A stretch of 64,000 nt of DNA from Rathayibacter sp. VKM Ac-2856 (lineage in GTDB: Bacteria > Actinomycetota > Actinomycetes > Actinomycetales > Microbacteriaceae): positions 124,001 to 188,000 of the forward strand of contig NZ_JABMLF010000001.1 in the NCBI RefSeq assembly GCF_013205055.1, in the 5' to 3' direction. Made by a program: the position numbers and the translations under genes. Position 1 is the first letter of the stretch. Each line of letters begins with the position of its first letter. Of the stretch, positions 49,074 through 57,627 are shown piece after piece. Under the pieces are notes generated by a model, which saw nothing but the letters and a program-made list of their open reading frames with translations, was not told where the DNA came from and did no database searches.

Positions 49074-49289
49074 ATGACTACCGTATGCCGCCGAACCGGC
49101 GCCTACGTCTCCTCCACGCTCCCCGTGATCGGTACCGTCGGAACCTATACAGGAGCTCCGGCCCAGGATGCCGGGAGCTACATAGCCACGCGCGGTCTAC
49201 ATATCATCACCGGCCGGTACACCCAAGTCGGGGAGCGATGCAGCGTCCCCCGACCGCGCCTGTTCGGCGCGATCTCCGTCGGCTACTGA
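49074..49289 (+). CDS. Possible small protein downstream of amidase (71 aa)
   Basis: An AGGAG ribosome site lies 7 bases before the ATG and 1 base after the amidase stop. The product begins MTTVCRRTGAYVSSTLPVIG and is neutral, with a Gly/Thr/Tyr-rich middle. It uses codons rare here (GTA, ATA, CTA, ACA, TAT), so it may be foreign or not coding. A perfect hairpin follows its stop by 5 bases, which supports an operon end here. No family is recognised. Confidence 0.4.
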   Translation: MTTVCRRTGAYVSSTLPVIGTVGTYTGAPAQDAGSYIATRGLHIITGRYTQVGERCSVPRPRLFGAISVGY

Positions 49290-49294
49290 ACACC

Positions 49295-49331
49295 GAGGGG
49301 CCGTCGGCGCCGATGACGTCGACGGCCCCTC
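49295..49331. terminator. Hairpin terminator after the amidase operon
   Basis: GAGGGGCCGTCG and CGACGGCCCCTC are perfect 12-base arms around 13 bases. It starts 5 bases after the stop of the 71-residue gene and before the convergent RibD-like gene, so it can serve both directions. No T-tract follows, as usual in GC-rich actinobacteria. Confidence 0.8.
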
Positions 49332-49404
49332 CGCCTGACACATCGAAGGAACGAGCGTTCTATCGAGTCGTTCGTCTCGTCCCGATTAGGGATCGTTCAG
49401 CGGG

Positions 49405-49974
49405 TCACTTACGCTTCTTGACCTCATACTCGAGGGTCACCCAGCCAGACCCGGCGTGGCTCGCAACTTGGGTTATCACGGCTTGGTCGATGTCCGTCGG
49501 CGTGGGACCGCGACCGTCTCCGATCAGGCTGGGAATGACGCGCAGGCGCAGCACGTCAACGAGCTCGGCGCGGAACAGCGCGTCAGTGAGCTGCAAGCTG
49601 CCCCATACGAGCAGATCGCCCTGTACGGCGGCTCGGAGTCGCGCCACGCTCTCCACCGGGTCCCCGTGCTCGATGACGGCCGGGGCGTGATCGCCCCACG
49701 GGGCGGAATCGAGAGTGTTGCTGACGATGTGCTTAGGGAGTGAATTGATCGAGCTCGCGACCGGTTCGTCGTCGGGGTCGACGCTCGGCCAGTAGCCGGC
49801 GAACATCTCGTAGGTGTGACGTCCTAGGACGATCGCGCCGACGCGACTGAGCATGTTGAGCTGGTCGGAGTCGGTGCTGTCGATCGGTGCCGCATTCATG
49901 AACTTCATGCCGCCGTCGGTGTCCTGCACGAAGCCGTCGGCGGTGATGATCTGCTCCACGATAATCTGCCCCAT
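49405..49974 (-). CDS. RibD C-terminal domain / dihydrofolate-reductase-like protein
   Basis: The 189-residue protein has IIVEQIITADGFVQDTDGGM, AIVLGRHTYEMFAGYWPSV, PKHIVSNTLD and DLLVWGSLQLTDALFRAEL, which are the standard RibD_C landmarks. Such stand-alone proteins bind NADPH and reduce unknown small molecules, and are not true folate enzymes. It is monocistronic, and its promoter lies in the 68-base gap before the FUSC gene. Confidence 0.87.
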   Translation of the reverse strand: MGQIIVEQIITADGFVQDTDGGMKFMNAAPIDSTDSDQLNMLSRVGAIVLGRHTYEMFAGYWPSVDPDDEPVASSINSLPKHIVSNTLDSAPWGDHAPAVIEHGDPVESVARLRAAVQGDLLVWGSLQLTDALFRAELVDVLRLRVIPSLIGDGRGPTPTDIDQAVITQVASHAGSGWVTLEYEVKKRK

Positions 49975-50042
49975 GCGCTGACCCTACGCAGGCACAACTG
50001 CGCTTCTCTAGATCAACTCGACGGTGTCCCGTTCGGGGATGG

Positions 50043-51110
50043 CTAAGCGGGCGGGTTGGCCGGTGTCGAGAACCGGGATCGGGTGAAGGTCACGAGAACG
50101 ACGGCGATGCTCGCGCCGATGAGTGTTTCGAGGAGGCGGGAGGCAATCAGGTCGCTGGTTGCTGCGTCGGAGCCGAGTTCTCCGAGCAGGAGTGCGAGGG
50201 GTGTGATGAAGATGAGGGCGAGGCCGTAGTTGCGGCGGACGACCGCGTTGATCAGGAGTTGCAGCACGGTCGCGATGAGGATTGCGGCGCCAGTGTTGGG
50301 GTGTAGTGCGAGGAGGCCTGCGGCGACGCCGACGCCGATGAGGGTGCCGAGGACGCGGAAGACGGCGCGTCGGATCTGGTCGGTGGAGTCGTTGCCTGCG
50401 AGTGGGGCGACGGCGGCGACCATCGCCCAGTAGGGGCGGTCGAGGTCGAGGGTGACGGCGATGCCGCCGGCGAGGATCACGGCGGCAGCGCAGCGCGCGG
50501 CATGCACGCGCATGCGGTGGACGGTCCGCTGGATCGGTGGTGGTCCCGGCGTTTCGCGTCCGTCGGGGTGGATGGGGGAGCGGGGGATGCTCTGCTCGAG
50601 CAGGCCGACGGCGACGGCGACGGTTGCGCTCGCGCCTGTGATCAGGACAGCCAGGCCGGCTTCCGGCCAGGTCCGGGGGATCGAGGCGCACGAGGTGACG
50701 GCGAACACGATGAACATGGGTCCCGGCGGGGCCCAGTGCTGCCGGTCGGAGAGGTGTGCGGCTGCTGCGGCGCAGGCCGCGGCGAGGGGGATCGCGATGA
50801 CGGTCCGTGCGTCGCTGATGGCGGCGCACACGCCGAGTGTGACGGCGATGACGAGGAGCGCGGCGTGCAGGGTCTGGGATCGCCATCGGACGGGCTGGTG
50901 GCGGGTGCCGGAGTAGACGGCGGCGAACAGACCGAACGAGGCGTACATCGCGTACGAGAACAGGTCGAGGCCGGCCAGGGCCGCGAACACGATGAGCGTC
51001 GCGATCGCGGCGCGGCCGGCGGTCCACCAGGCGCCCGGCGCGGGCCGCAGGGCGAGCAGCTCGCGCAGCTCGCCCCGCGCCCGCTCTCGCACGGACGGCA
51101 GCTCAGGCAT
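50043..51110 (-). CDS. FUSC family membrane protein
   Basis: The 355-residue protein is built from two halves of about five membrane segments, each with a conserved start: AWWTAGRAAIATLIVFAAL and AARCAAAVILAGGIAVTLDL. The second half has RPYWAMVAAVAPLAGNDSTD and VLGTLIGVGVAAGLLAL, typical for FUSC-like (YccS/AaeB-type) proteins thought to export aromatic acids or to modify the envelope. The long central soluble domain of YccS is missing. No HlyD-like partner is nearby. Confidence 0.85.
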   Translation of the reverse strand: MPELPSVRERARGELRELLALRPAPGAWWTAGRAAIATLIVFAALAGLDLFSYAMYASFGLFAAVYSGTRHQPVRWRSQTLHAALLVIAVTLGVCAAISDARTVIAIPLAAACAAAAAHLSDRQHWAPPGPMFIVFAVTSCASIPRTWPEAGLAVLITGASATVAVAVGLLEQSIPRSPIHPDGRETPGPPPIQRTVHRMRVHAARCAAAVILAGGIAVTLDLDRPYWAMVAAVAPLAGNDSTDQIRRAVFRVLGTLIGVGVAAGLLALHPNTGAAILIATVLQLLINAVVRRNYGLALIFITPLALLLGELGSDAATSDLIASRLLETLIGASIAVVLVTFTRSRFSTPANPPA

Positions 51111-51166
51111 GCGTTGACGATAGCGATGTCACTGCGGCCGGCTGCCGTCCGGCTGGGTGAGGCGGG

Positions 51167-52408
51167 TCAGGACTTGGTGCCGCCGTAGTCGGTGTTGTGG
51201 TCGCGCCAGACGGTGTGCGGGTGGTAGCCGGAGAGGACGATGCCGTTCTGCAGGGACAGCTCGATCCAGACGGAGGGGCCGTCGATGCGGAAGTAGTCGT
51301 TGAGCTGGGTGAAGGTGGTCGATCCGGAGAAGGCGAGGTAGGTGTCGTCGAGTTCAGCCGTGTAGGTGGCGAGGATCGTGGCGGCGTCCGCGTCGGCGAT
51401 GTCGTTGACGTAGCTGGCGATCGCGGCGAGGACGAGCGACTTCTGGTCCGTGGAGAGCGAGGAGACCTGGAGGCCTTCCTTGGTCGCGGGGAACGCCCAG
51501 TCGTTGCCGGGGCCGAGCACGAGGTCGGAGTAGACGTCGCTGAGCTTCGCGGTCGACTGCTGCTCGCTCGTGAGGGAGGAGAACGCGGCCGTGAACACGG
51601 CCTCCTTCGCGGCCATCGGGTGGTTCGTCGCGCCGTCCCACTCGAAGTCCCCGTTGGGTTCGATGCCGCGGAAGGAGGGGGTCGCGCCGGCGAGGGAGCC
51701 GTCGATGTAGGTGTTCGCGACGGCGAGGTGGTGGCCGCCGAACTGGAACTCCCAGGTGCCGGTGTCCTGGGGGACTCCGAGGAAGGCGACGAAGAACTGG
51801 GAGCGGCCGTAGTCGTCGGCGCCGCCGTTGTCCGCGAGGTAGTCGTCCGCGTTGAGGTGCTGCTGGATCTCGTCGTAGCCGAGGCCGGTCGCCGTGCCGG
51901 TGGTCGCCTTCAGCAGCGACTCGAACAGGGCGAGCTGCGCGTCGGAGAGGTCTCCGATGCTCAGCCCCAGCCGCGCACCGCCGCCGAGACCGGAAGGCAT
52001 GCCGCCACCGCCCGCGCCGCCCGCAGTGCCGCTGGGTCGGGCGCCGTCGGTGGGCATCCCGGACGCCCCGGACGGACGAGTGCCACCGCCGCCGCCGGCG
52101 CCGCCGCCGCCCATTCCGCTGAGCAGGGCCTGGGGGAAGTTCGACCAGAGTTTAGCGTTGGTGAGGGTGTAGCTCTGCACGAGCGTCGCCTGCTGCTCGG
52201 CGGAGAGCGACGCCTGGAACGCCTGCGCGAGCGCGGCGACGGACCCGGCCGCTGCCGGGGTTCCCGTCGGCGCGGTCGTCGCGGTGCCGGTAGCGGTGGA
52301 GGTGGATCCGGTGGCAGTGCAGCCCGCGAGCACCAGAGCGACGACCGGGATGCCGGCGAGAATCCCGCGCCGGGAGATGGACTGGGTGAGGGGAGAGGTG
52401 CTGACCAT
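51167..52408 (-). CDS. DUF3500 family lipoprotein
   Basis: The ATG at 52408 gives a twin-arginine-like signal (ISRRGILAGIPVVALVLAGC) ending in a lipobox. A Gly/Ser/Pro-rich linker of about 60 residues interrupts the early mature region. The DUF3500 core shows YGRSQFFVAFLGVPQDTGTW, QFGGHHLAVANTYIDG and, at the C-terminus, YFRIDGPSVWIELSLQNG and HPHTVWRDHNTDYGG, with several His and Asp placed as metal ligands. The reaction is not known. It is divergent from the HupE gene, and a co-regulated metal-related role is possible. Confidence 0.9.
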   Translation of the reverse strand: MVSTSPLTQSISRRGILAGIPVVALVLAGCTATGSTSTATGTATTAPTGTPAAAGSVAALAQAFQASLSAEQQATLVQSYTLTNAKLWSNFPQALLSGMGGGGAGGGGGTRPSGASGMPTDGARPSGTAGGAGGGGMPSGLGGGARLGLSIGDLSDAQLALFESLLKATTGTATGLGYDEIQQHLNADDYLADNGGADDYGRSQFFVAFLGVPQDTGTWEFQFGGHHLAVANTYIDGSLAGATPSFRGIEPNGDFEWDGATNHPMAAKEAVFTAAFSSLTSEQQSTAKLSDVYSDLVLGPGNDWAFPATKEGLQVSSLSTDQKSLVLAAIASYVNDIADADAATILATYTAELDDTYLAFSGSTTFTQLNDYFRIDGPSVWIELSLQNGIVLSGYHPHTVWRDHNTDYGGTKS

Positions 52409-52453
52409 GACGACGACGAAACAGTGCACGCCTAGGGCGATCCGATGAGTTGT

Positions 52454-52507
52454 CTATGAGTCGCCTATACGAACAGAAAAGCTCGATCTTTCATTGACCT
52501 CTCATAG
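52454..52507. promoter_or_regulatory. Inverted CTATGAG/CTCATAG pair in DUF3500/HupE gap
   Basis: CTATGAG (52454-52460) and CTCATAG (52501-52507) face each other 40 bases apart in the divergent gap. Further CTAT and CATAG elements lie between and beside them. The patch is AT-rich and probably holds both promoters and a shared regulator site. Confidence 0.45.
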
Positions 52508-52587
52508 GGTCCGCATAGCGGCCGTCACGTTCGCGGACCTACCGTCTCGATCATGCCCTCCCTCACCCGTGCCCTGCTGGACGCTCG

Positions 52588-54015
52588 ATGACGGCCGCGA
52601 TCGCCCACCGTTCGGGTCGGCGGAGCGTCGCTGTCCGGCTCCTGTTCGTGCTGCTCGCCGTCGTCGCGAGCGTGCTCGCGGTCGCTCCGGCAGCATCCGC
52701 GCACGTGCTCCCGTCCTCGAGCGTGCAGCTCGACGTCGCGGAGAGCTCGATCGCGGCGACGGTCACCATCCCGCTCGAGGACCTCGAGAACGCCAGCGGC
52801 ATCCAGCTGGCCGAGCAGACGCAGAGCGCCGTCGACGAGAACGCGGCCGCGATCACCGCCTACCTCCTCGCGCACTTCGCTCCCACCAGCGACGACGGGA
52901 CCGCCTGGACCGTCGACGCGGGCGACCTCACCGTCTCCGACGCCGGCGACACCGCCACCACCGGGATCTACCAGCAGCTCACCACCACGTTCGAGCTCAC
53001 CCCACCCGCCGGCGGAGACGTGCGCTCGTTCGACCTCGGCTACGACGCGGTGGTGGAGAAGGAGATCACCCACGTAGTCCTCGTCACAGTCGCCGCCGAC
53101 ACGGCCGCCGACTTCGCCGGTGCGTACGAGCTCGGAACGATCCGCCTCGACACCGTCACCAACACCGTCGGCTCCCTGCACGTGGACCTCGGCAGCGGTA
53201 GCGAGGCCAGCGGCTTCGTCAGCATGCTCGTGCTCGGCATGCAGCACATCGCCAACGGCACCGACCATCAACTGTTCCTGCTCACCCTGCTCCTGCCCGC
53301 GCCACTGCTCGCCGTCCGTCGCCGCTGGCGGGACACGGTGCCGCTGCGCCAGGCGGTGCGCCGCATCGCCGGCATCACCCTCGCGTTCACCCTCGGCCAC
53401 TCTGTGACCCTCGCGCTCGGTGCCCTCGGCCTGCCCGTGCCCACCGGCCTGATCGAGGCGCTGATCGCGGTCAGCATCCTCGTCGCCGCGATCCACGCGA
53501 TCCGGCCGATCTTCCCCGGCCGCGAGGTCGCGATCGCCGGAGCTTTCGGCCTCGTCCATGGCCTCGCGTTCTCCGAGACGCTGCGCGAGCTCGACCTCAC
53601 CGGCAGCCGTCTCGTGCTCGCCCTGCTCGGCTTCAACCTCGGCATCGAGGCGATGCAGCTGCTCATCGTCGCCGCGGTCCTCCCGCCCCTCGTGATCCTC
53701 GCGCGAGCCCACCGCTACACCGCCCTGCGGATCAGCGCCGCGACCCTCACCGCCGTCGCGGCGCTCGGCTGGCTCGGCGCACGGCTCGGAGTCGCGAACG
53801 CGATAGCGGACACCGCCGACAGCATCGGGACGATCGCCCTGCTGCTCGTCGCCGCCTTGTGGATCGCTGCTCTCACCGTCCGCTTCGCCTCGCACCGCCC
53901 CGCCTGGCCTGCCTTTCCAAAGAGCCGCCCGCAGGCCGAAGACGACGCGACGTCTTCCGACAAGCAGCACCCTCTCGCGCAGATCGACACCAAGGATCCT
54001 GTGCGCGTCGGTTGA
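52588..54015 (+). CDS. HupE/UreJ-like membrane protein
   Basis: The 475-residue protein has a signal helix cleaved near PAASAHVLPSSS, an outer beta-rich domain of ~170 residues and seven membrane helices. The HupE/UreJ_2 motif GMQHIANGTDHQLFLLTLLL and a second His-Gly motif, GAFGLVHGLAFSETL, are present. HupE proteins carry Ni or Co in urease and hydrogenase systems. This long form with an outer domain has no such genes nearby, so the ion cannot be stated. A Cys-free basic tail ends it. Confidence 0.87.
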   Translation: MTAAIAHRSGRRSVAVRLLFVLLAVVASVLAVAPAASAHVLPSSSVQLDVAESSIAATVTIPLEDLENASGIQLAEQTQSAVDENAAAITAYLLAHFAPTSDDGTAWTVDAGDLTVSDAGDTATTGIYQQLTTTFELTPPAGGDVRSFDLGYDAVVEKEITHVVLVTVAADTAADFAGAYELGTIRLDTVTNTVGSLHVDLGSGSEASGFVSMLVLGMQHIANGTDHQLFLLTLLLPAPLLAVRRRWRDTVPLRQAVRRIAGITLAFTLGHSVTLALGALGLPVPTGLIEALIAVSILVAAIHAIRPIFPGREVAIAGAFGLVHGLAFSETLRELDLTGSRLVLALLGFNLGIEAMQLLIVAAVLPPLVILARAHRYTALRISAATLTAVAALGWLGARLGVANAIADTADSIGTIALLLVAALWIAALTVRFASHRPAWPAFPKSRPQAEDDATSSDKQHPLAQIDTKDPVRVG

Positions 54016-54109
54016 CGTGGGCTCTCACTCGATGGAGCCGGACTCGATCCCCCCCACCGCCTCGTGATCCACTCTTAGACCGCTTTACTGCGTCCCGAAT
54101 GGGGATGGA

Positions 54110-54766
54110 TCACCGGGGCGGCGATGGGCTGGTGAGCCCGGTGCGCCACCAAGCGGACAGGTGGTCCAGCGCCACCGTGCTCGCATCCTTCAAACGCGTG
54201 CGGGTCGCTTCCCGATCAGCGCCGGTGAGGACTGCGTCGCCGATGTCTTCGGTGGTCTGCTGCACGACCGCGACGAGTGCGGCTGCTTGAGCACGCCGAG
54301 TCATCGAGTCCATCCCCGTGCCGGCCAATTCCGCTGCAACCGCGGTCGTGACGTCGCTGTAGAACTCCAGGGCCCGGCGCCGGAGCACCGTGCTGAGTCT
54401 GCACTGAGCGGGGAACTCCCCTCGTGCCAGGGCCGGATCCTCCTCGACGTACCGATCGATGTCCTCGAGGACGATGGCGCGCATCGCCTCGGCCGGGGAC
54501 TGCTGGGCGCCTCGCTCGGCGACCGCGGCTCGGATCCTCTCGAGCACCTCGTCCGCTCGATCGAAGACGAGATCGGGCTTGGTCGGGAAGTAGTTGTAGA
54601 CCGTCTGATCCGAGACGGCAGCGGCACGCGCGACGTCCGAGATGGACACCTCGTCGTACCCGTGCTCAGCGAAGAGCCGCGCTGCGACGTCGCCCAAGCG
54701 CGCGCGGGTCTCTCGCTTCCTGCGCTCTCGAAGTCCCGACGCGACGACCGTGCCTGCTTCCCCCAT
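54110..54766 (-). CDS. TetR family transcriptional regulator
   Basis: The 218-residue protein has a helix-turn-helix RLGDVAARLFAEHGYDEVSI, then VARAAAVSDQTVYNYFPTK. The C-terminal half is a helical MftR/TetR_C_17-like domain (ALARGEFPAQCRLSTVLRRR). It is divergent from the FAD-dependent monooxygenase, which it probably represses. The sequence TTGAGTGACTCAA in the gap is a good operator candidate. Regulator/monooxygenase pairs of this type give rifamycin or tetracycline resistance in other species. Confidence 0.9.
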   Translation of the reverse strand: MGEAGTVVASGLRERRKRETRARLGDVAARLFAEHGYDEVSISDVARAAAVSDQTVYNYFPTKPDLVFDRADEVLERIRAAVAERGAQQSPAEAMRAIVLEDIDRYVEEDPALARGEFPAQCRLSTVLRRRALEFYSDVTTAVAAELAGTGMDSMTRRAQAAALVAVVQQTTEDIGDAVLTGADREATRTRLKDASTVALDHLSAWWRTGLTSPSPPR

Positions 54767-54788
54767 TCCGCCAGTCTGCCACGAAGAG

Positions 54789-54833
54789 TTGAGTGACTCA
54801 AAGTTTCTGTTACGGTGACGAAGTTCGAGTCAC
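54789..54833. promoter_or_regulatory. TetR operator candidates upstream of the FAD monooxygenase gene
   Basis: TTGAG-TGA-CTCAA (54789-54801) is a perfect palindrome with 5-base arms. A looser dyad, GTGAC to GTCAC, spans 54815-54833 and shares the GAGT/ACTC core. They lie between the divergent TetR (54766) and monooxygenase (54871) starts. Confidence 0.65.
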
Positions 54834-54870
54834 TACACATTCGGCGGGAGCCGGGGAACGAGGATGTCCG

Positions 54871-55998
54871 ATGAACGCGCACAGGCAGAGGCGAGTGCTC
54901 ATCTCGGGAGCGAGCTTCGCCGGGCTCGCGACGGCGCTGTGGATGCGCCGGCTGGGCTATGAGGTCACGATCGTCGAGATCGGACCGGGTCTGAAGCGAG
55001 GAGGCACCCCGGTCGATATCCGCGATGACACCATCGCGATCGTCGAGCGGATGGGCCTGCTCGAGCAGATCTCGGCGAGAGCACTTGCTCCTCGCGTGAC
55101 GGAGTTCACGACGCCAAAGGGGGATCTCATCGCACGGATCGACCCCGAGCCGCCCACAGAGGACGCGGTGGGCGACGGCTACGAGATCCACCGTGATGAT
55201 CTGCTCGACATCCTCGCCGCGGCGACGGAGGGCGAGGTGGAGATGCTGTGGAGCAACTCCATCGCGTCGCTGAACGAGCTCGACGAGGAGAGCATTCGCG
55301 TCACTTTCCGTGACGGCACCGAGAGGAACTTCTCCCTGGTGTTCGGCTGCGACGGCAACCACTCCACGGTGCGTCGACTGCACTTCGGTCAGGAAGCGCT
55401 CTACAGCCACTTCCTCCAGACGTACTTCTCCATCGCCACCCTCGACACCCTCCTCATCGCCCCTCAGACGACCCGGATCACCAACGCGCCGGGCGTGGCG
55501 ATGCTGGTGAACTCGTACGACTCCACCACCGAACTCGTTCTCGGCTTCCACTCCGAGAAGGAGATCTCGTACGACCACCACGACGAGGAGGAGCAGAAGA
55601 GCATCCTCCGCGAGCACCTTCTGCAGGCAGGCCCGCCGTTCTCGGATCACGTCGACCAGGCGCTCGACGGCGAGACCTTCTACTTCGACAAGCTCAGCCA
55701 GATCAAGATGCCGGCGTGGACGTCAGGACGCATCGCGCTCGTCGGCGACGCCGGCTACTGCGCATCGCCCGCCGCGGGCATGGGAGGGTCGCTCGCCATC
55801 ATCGGCGCCACGGCACTCTTCGACGCCTTCCAGGCCGCAGGTGGCGATGTCGAGCAGGCGTTCGCCGCCTACGAGCACGCACTCCGGCCGGTCGTCGACG
55901 AGATCCAGCACGACGCCGAGCACGTCGGCGTCAGCAGCTACTTCCCCGCGACCGAAGAGCAGATCCGGGTCCGCAACAGCATGCTGCTCGGGCACTGA
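54871..55998 (+). CDS. FAD-dependent aromatic monooxygenase-like oxidoreductase
   Basis: The ATG at 54871 begins with RRVLISGASFAGLATALWMR, the FAD motif of PHBH-type flavoprotein hydroxylases (GxSFAGL). The second FAD motif GRIALVGDAGYCASPAAGMG and the DG motif LVFGCDGNHSTVRRLHFG are present, so all three signatures are found in the 375 residues. Relatives include TetX and Rox, which inactivate tetracyclines or rifamycins. The divergent TetR fits an inducible detoxification enzyme. Confidence 0.92.
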   Translation: MNAHRQRRVLISGASFAGLATALWMRRLGYEVTIVEIGPGLKRGGTPVDIRDDTIAIVERMGLLEQISARALAPRVTEFTTPKGDLIARIDPEPPTEDAVGDGYEIHRDDLLDILAAATEGEVEMLWSNSIASLNELDEESIRVTFRDGTERNFSLVFGCDGNHSTVRRLHFGQEALYSHFLQTYFSIATLDTLLIAPQTTRITNAPGVAMLVNSYDSTTELVLGFHSEKEISYDHHDEEEQKSILREHLLQAGPPFSDHVDQALDGETFYFDKLSQIKMPAWTSGRIALVGDAGYCASPAAGMGGSLAIIGATALFDAFQAAGGDVEQAFAAYEHALRPVVDEIQHDAEHVGVSSYFPATEEQIRVRNSMLLGH

Positions 55999-56310
55999 GC
56001 AACTCGGTGTCTTGCTCGGTCAGCCCCAGAGGACGATGACGTCGATGAACCAGGCTGCACCGTTGCGGTCGGTGAGCCTGCCGCAAGTGGCTATCGTCCC
56101 GCGCCTTCCACCAGGACTCTCCCTCACGCTCCATGAAGCCGCGATGCAGAGGCGTCATTCGGCGAAGCGAGCGTCCGACAGCCGGTGGTTCACTGCGCCA
56201 GTTCGCCGAGCGGGATGAGCCGCGCGTCGGTACGGGCGGCAGTGTCCCGTAAGACCCGCCCGATGAAATGCCCGGTGACGGGGCGGCTATCGAGACACTG
56301 GGGCGGTGCA
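55999..56310. other. 312-base stretch with gene-tail remnants
   Basis: No intact gene is seen. The minus strand reads GHFIGRVLRDTAARTDARLI up to a TGA at 56190-56192, like the tail of an unidentified protein. The 23-base repeat also found at 30544-30566 occurs at 56171-56193 and spans this stop. The stretch joins a decayed recombinase gene, so it is probably debris from a lost mobile element. Confidence 0.5.
56171..56193. repeat. 23-base repeat, second copy
   Basis: Twenty-two of 23 bases match 30544-30566. Here the right arm of the hairpin (CACCGG) is lost, so the stem cannot form. Both copies lie in non-coding or decayed sequence. Confidence 0.6.
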
Positions 56311-56935
56311 TCAGAAGGCGATAGGCCTTCTGACGCCGCTGTAGATCTCAGTCCTGGTGAGCTCGTCGGGTTGGGGGAGTGCCAGCGCTCGGTAGAGGGT
56401 CGTGCGGTCGATGCCGAGCTCGCGTGCGACTGCTGACTTCGGGATGCCGGCGACGATGTCCGCTCGAGCTGCAGCGACCTGGTCGTCGTCGAGCCGGCGT
56501 TGCCGGCCCGTGCAGTTCCCTGCAGCTTTCGTGATGCGAATGCCCTCGGCTTGCCGCTCGCGGATGAGGGAGCGCTCGAATTCGGCGAACGCGCCGAGCA
56601 GGTGCAGCATCAACTGTCCGAGTGCGTCGTCGCCGCCGGGTCCGTAGGTCTGCTGCTCCTTGATGAACTCGGCGGAGGCGCCTTTCGCGACGATCTCATC
56701 GACGACATCGCGAAGATCTCGCAGCGAGCGCGCGAGGCGGTCCATTGACGCGTCTCGGACGAGGTCGCCGTCTCGGACGTCGCGGATGCAGTCGGCTAGG
56801 GCGGGTCAATCGGTGCGGGTGGCGCCGGGGACCTTCTCTTCGAAGATCCGGTCGACTGCGCCGATCGCCTCGATCTCCCTATCGAGGTTCTGGTCGGTCG
56901 TACTTACTCGGACGTAGCCGACGGTCTTCGTTCAT
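56311..56935 (-). pseudogene. Serine recombinase (resolvase/invertase) pseudogene
   Basis: In one frame the catalytic domain reads KTVGYVRVSTTDQNLDREIE and then IFEEKVPGATRTD, followed by a TGA where relatives have Arg (CGA changed to TGA), and then PALADCIRDVRDGDLV. The first ATG is out of frame by one base with that sequence, so a frameshift is also present. The C-terminal part (56311-56745) is still open: MDRLARSLRDLRDVVDE, FAEFERSLIRERQAEGI and an HTH of IPKSAVARELGIDRTTLYRA. Two lesions make it inactive unless restarted internally, which would lack the catalytic Ser. Confidence 0.9.
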
Positions 56936-57201
56936 TGCGCCACTCCTAGACCCTCACACAAATGTGTAGCGAAAAGCGGAGAAATGACCCTACTGCTACG
57001 CGCGTCGTCGGGTCTCCCCGGTGTTGCGTTGGGGTGTACTCCTTCGTCTCTTCTTGCTTCCCCTGAACACCTTCCACGTCGCCACTCATGCAGAGCCCTC
57101 AAAGACGTTGGAGGACACGGAGACGCGGTATCCACCTGGCACACAGGGACAGGTCGAGGCCGTCGCAGCGTGACTACAGCCTCCGAGACGGAGCGCCTGA
57201 T

Positions 57202-57627
57202 CTACTCGGCGTTGTCGTCGAGCAGTTGCGGCACCGTGCGGACGTCGACGCGCTCCTTCCGCATCGTCTCGGTCGTCGACTCCATGGCGATGATGCGGTC
57301 GATCATGACGTGCACACGCTCGACCGGGACGACCCGCGTGGTGAGGACCGGCTCCTCGGCGTGGAGGACGAGCGTGATCGATCTCGGAGTCGCGCCCGAG
57401 GACGGACCCTCCGCACCGTCGAGGTGCTCGGGGTCGAGCGGTTCTCGTTCGATCACGAGCTCCTCGCGGCGGAGAGTGACGGTGACGGTCCGCTCCTCGG
57501 TGACGACGATCTTGCGGACGCGGAAGAGCTCCGTCGGGGTCCAGGCGGTCGTGACGTCGAGGCGCTCCTCGGAGCGGATGACGGTGATCTGCTCCTCCCC
57601 GGCGGGCCGGGTTCCGGGGTCGCTCAT
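57202..57627 (-). CDS. DUF2382 domain protein (141 aa)
   Basis: The ATG at 57627 overlaps the YihY stop by ATGA. The product holds two DUF2382-like units of alternating charged strands: ITVIRSEERLDVTTAWTPTE and VRKIVVTEERTVTVTLRREE, then VVPVERVHVMIDRIIAMEST. DUF2382 domains follow PRC-barrels in stress proteins and have no known catalysis. The related PRC-DUF2382 gene lies upstream in the same direction at 58775-59602. Acting with it in the envelope or stress response is an inference. Confidence 0.82.
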   Translation of the reverse strand: MSDPGTRPAGEEQITVIRSEERLDVTTAWTPTELFRVRKIVVTEERTVTVTLRREELVIEREPLDPEHLDGAEGPSSGATPRSITLVLHAEEPVLTTRVVPVERVHVMIDRIIAMESTTETMRKERVDVRTVPQLLDDNAE

